This document shows, one piece after another, positions 29,650-31,846 of a stretch of 31,846 bases of DNA. The notes beneath the pieces are model-generated. The model made no database searches. It was not told the origin of the DNA and was given only the letters and a program-made list of their open reading frames with translations. Positions within the stretch are counted from its first letter, which is position 1. Each line of letters starts with the position of its first letter. The position numbers and the translations under genes were made by a program. The DNA is from a virus, in IMG/VR virus record IMGVR_UViG_3300031857_000850, positions 1 through 31,846 of that record. The stretch is one strand, 5' to 3'.

Positions 29650-30816
29650 ATGAAAACTTTGGTCTTAGACGGCACCGCAATCAGCATTCAGGTGGCGATG
29701 TCCACCTCAGCGGCCACCACTAACCCGACATTCGTCGCCACTTACGCTGACAATGCGGGCTCTGGCATTACTGAAGGCGCGACAGACGGGCAACTAAACG
29801 GCTCAACTGACGTAACAGTCGTCCCGGCCCCGACCGGCACGAATCGCCGCGTCATTAAAGACATTACGATCTATAACGGCGATTCAGCAGCCGTTACAGT
29901 GTTCGTTAAGTACGACAACAATGCTACTCAACGCACATTAGCTAAGATAACTTTGGCGGTTGGCGACACATGGACAACTGACGGTACGTTTGATGCCAAC
30001 GGCAATTTGAAGACCGTTGCAGGAATGGTCAATCTAACCACTCAAGTGACTGGCACGCTACCGGTGGCCAATGGTGGTACAGGCGCCGCGACGCTGACTG
30101 GTGTGTTGAAAGGTAATGGCACATCAGCCTTCACCGCAGCAACTGCTGGAACTGACTATGTTGCTCCTGGTGGAGCTTTAGGGACCCCTAGTTCTGGTAC
30201 GCTGACTAACGCTACTGGTTTGCCTTTGAGCACTGGCGTAACAGGTACTCTACCCGTTGGCAACGGCGGCACTGGCGCTACTACGCTGACAGGGGTATTG
30301 AAAGGTAACGGCACATCGGCGTTTTCTGCGGCGACTGCCGGTACAGATTTCGTAGCTCCAGGTACTGCAACAACTTTTACCGCTACTCAGTCGTTTACCG
30401 GCTCTTCATCGACTGTTGCGATGAAGATTACAGATGCTATTGAGCCTATTACTGTATCTGCTACTGCTGCCACCGGAACGATTGCTTATGACGTAACTAC
30501 TCAATCTGTTCTGTATTACACAAGCAACGCAAGCGCTAACTGGACGGTTAATTTCCGGGGTTCTAGCGGTACGAGTTTGAACACACTGATGTCCACTGGC
30601 GAAGCTATCACTGTAACTTTCTTAGTAACTAATGGTTCTACAGCTTATTACAATAATGCGGTTCAGGTAGATGGATCGAGCGTCACACCTAAATATCAGG
30701 GTGGTACCGCTTGGACTGCTGGTAATGCAAGTTCTATTGACGCTTATACCTATACGATTGTTAAGACAGGCAATGCTGCGTTCACTGTGTTTGCTGCTCA
30801 AACTAAGTTTGCTTAA
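29650..30816 (+). CDS. Fibre protein with 64-residue internal repeat
   Basis: A 388-residue protein. Residues 1-110 form a beta-domain including TNRRVIKDITIYNGDSAAVT. Two repeats follow at about residues 133-172 and 197-236, each GTLPVxNGGTGAxTLTGVLK then GNGTSAF and AATAGTDxVAPG. This NGGTG repeat is widespread in phage tail fibre and adhesin-like proteins and forms elongated beta-rich shafts. The C-terminal third is a further beta-domain, possibly receptor-binding. AAGAGGTAAAC precedes the ATG. The repeats are almost identical in protein but use many different codons, so the duplication is old or selection is strong. Confidence 0.75.
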   Translation: MKTLVLDGTAISIQVAMSTSAATTNPTFVATYADNAGSGITEGATDGQLNGSTDVTVVPAPTGTNRRVIKDITIYNGDSAAVTVFVKYDNNATQRTLAKITLAVGDTWTTDGTFDANGNLKTVAGMVNLTTQVTGTLPVANGGTGAATLTGVLKGNGTSAFTAATAGTDYVAPGGALGTPSSGTLTNATGLPLSTGVTGTLPVGNGGTGATTLTGVLKGNGTSAFSAATAGTDFVAPGTATTFTATQSFTGSSSTVAMKITDAIEPITVSATAATGTIAYDVTTQSVLYYTSNASANWTVNFRGSSGTSLNTLMSTGEAITVTFLVTNGSTAYYNNAVQVDGSSVTPKYQGGTAWTAGNASSIDAYTYTIVKTGNAAFTVFAAQTKFA

Positions 30817-30825
30817 GGTTAAATA

Positions 30826-31846
30826 ATGGGATTGCTTTCGACAATTGGTGCGGCATCAGCTAGAGCTTATGGATTTACTCGGTCTGCTATTGCTGCGGCT
30901 GTTGATGCTTATTTCAATCTTACAACTCTTTTGTTGCCCGGTAATGGTACAAATGGAGCGCAGAACAATACGTTCTTAGATTCAAGCAGCAACAACTTCA
31001 CTATTACCCGCAACGGTAACACGACGCAGGGTACGTTCACTCCGTTTAGTCAGACAGGATGGAGTAATTATTTTTCCTCGGGTCAATCAAATTACATAAC
31101 AACACCATCAACAGTGCCATCAATCACTGGAGACTACACAGCAGAAGCGTGGATTTATTTAACTTCATTACCAAATATAGGAGTTATATTTTCTTTAAAT
31201 GCTTCTGAATTTGAATTATGGGTAAATCTAAATAATGGAATTACTTATTACACAGGAGCTGGAAATAGAATAAATACTACGTCCACAGTTTCGTTAAATA
31301 CATGGACGCATATAGCTTTAGTTCGTTCTTCTGGTGTAGCAAAAATTTATATTAATGGTGTCGCTGACGTATCTACGTATAGCTCAAGCGCAACTATAGG
31401 TTCTGGAACTGCTTTCTTATATTTAGGTAGGGATAGCGGTACAAGCGGGGGTTTTAACGGCTATATTTCAAACGCTCGTTTAGCTATTGGGGCAGCAGTT
31501 TATACAAGTAACTTCACTCCTCCAACTGTTCCATTAGGTGCAACTTCAGGAGGTCAAAACCCGCCGACTGGAACACAAACTTATCTATTGACTTGCCAGT
31601 CAAACAGGTTTGTTGATAACAGCAGCAGCCCCAAAACCCTGACTATCACCGGAACTCCATCCGTCCAAGCCTTCAGCCCGTTTGCTCCTACTGATGCTTA
31701 TAGCACTACGACAGTAGGTGGTAGTGGGTATTTGGATGGGACGGGAGATTATCTATCGCTTCCTACGGGGCAAACCCCTCTTTTACTTGGTAACAGCGAC
31801 TTTACTTTTGAGGCATGGGTATATAAGCAAACAACTGGCGCTGCAA
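30826..31846 (+). CDS. LamG (concanavalin A-like) domain protein, truncated by window end
   Basis: An open frame of 340 residues runs off the right edge without a stop. The N-terminus is MGLLSTIGAASARAYGFTRS. A first LamG-type jelly-roll follows, with DYTAEAWIYL, TWTHIALVRSSGVAKIYING and FLYLGRDSG, then a second module begins with VDNSSSPKTLTITG and NSDFTFEAWVYKQ. Such tandem LamG modules occur in phage tail fibre or capsid-decorating proteins and can bind carbohydrates. The region around 31140-31500 is clearly more AT-rich than the terminase and portal genes, which may reflect exchange of host-recognition modules. AAGGTTAA lies before the ATG. Confidence 0.8.
   Translation, partial: MGLLSTIGAASARAYGFTRSAIAAAVDAYFNLTTLLLPGNGTNGAQNNTFLDSSSNNFTITRNGNTTQGTFTPFSQTGWSNYFSSGQSNYITTPSTVPSITGDYTAEAWIYLTSLPNIGVIFSLNASEFELWVNLNNGITYYTGAGNRINTTSTVSLNTWTHIALVRSSGVAKIYINGVADVSTYSSSATIGSGTAFLYLGRDSGTSGGFNGYISNARLAIGAAVYTSNFTPPTVPLGATSGGQNPPTGTQTYLLTCQSNRFVDNSSSPKTLTITGTPSVQAFSPFAPTDAYSTTTVGGSGYLDGTGDYLSLPTGQTPLLLGNSDFTFEAWVYKQTTGAA

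Noticed and set aside
1-31846. Lysogeny genes, tRNAs or RNA polymerase
   Set aside because: No integrase, CI-like repressor, T7-type single-subunit RNA polymerase or cloverleaf-like RNA was recognised, though absence cannot be proven from a partial genome and reading by eye.

Overview
The window is 31.8 kb of a tailed double-stranded DNA phage (Caudoviricetes), most likely a podovirus-like phage of a Gram-negative host, probably betaproteobacterial. It carries a terminase, a large P22-type portal, ejection-protein-like genes, a GH19 endolysin, and a holin plus nested Rz/Rz1 spanin pair that only makes sense in a host with an outer membrane. No integrase, tRNA, rRNA, transposase or CRISPR array is visible. 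The host guess rests on the look of the accessory proteins and moderate GC, and is inference. Capsid and scaffold genes are absent. Both window ends cut genes, so they probably lie on the unseen part of a genome that may be circularly permuted relative to this window.

Layout. (1) 1-8227, rightward: end of an unknown virion gene, a tail nozzle-like protein, a short receptor-binding fibre tip, a cupin, three probable ejection (internal virion) proteins and small membrane proteins. (2) 8181-10079, rightward: lysis and envelope cassette with GH19 endolysin, Cys-rich lipoprotein, holin-like protein, 59-aa secreted protein, i-spanin and a GTG-started o-spanin nested inside it. (3) 14425-10042, leftward: thirteen tightly overlapping genes, including a VRR-NUC nuclease, an SNF2/DEAD-type helicase, a zinc ribbon protein, a tandem pair of paralogs and several unknowns. 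(4) 14517-21744, rightward, from a good sigma70-type promoter at 14455-14483: small unknown, DUF2800/Cas4-like Fe-S nuclease, putative Acb2/Tad1-like cyclic-nucleotide sponge, ssDNA-binding-like protein, cytosine-C5 methyltransferase-like protein, family A DNA polymerase and DUF5906-type primase-helicase. (5) 23054-21879, leftward: an operon of very small proteins from a consensus-like promoter to a strong terminator. (6) 23055-24160: two large intergenic regions around one small regulator-like gene, with at least nine copies of ATGGTC/GACCAT, long inverted repeats, two 16-bp perfect palindromes and a G8 tract. This is the best candidate for an origin, operator array or packaging site. (7) 24161-31846, rightward: small terminase candidate, conserved hypothetical, large terminase, portal, collagen-like fibre, repeat-containing fibre and a LamG-domain protein cut by the window end.

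How it fits together. Polymerase, primase-helicase, ssDNA-binding-like protein and the two nucleases with the SNF2 helicase form a self-sufficient replication and recombination module. The Acb2-like protein and methyltransferase would protect the phage against nucleotide-signalling and restriction defences. The 23.1-24.1 kb region appears to separate early leftward, regulatory and late packaging transcription. The most notable observations are the ATGGTC operator/iteron array, the Acb2-like sponge, the nested o-spanin, and several genes of 24-59 codons that length-based gene calling would miss.
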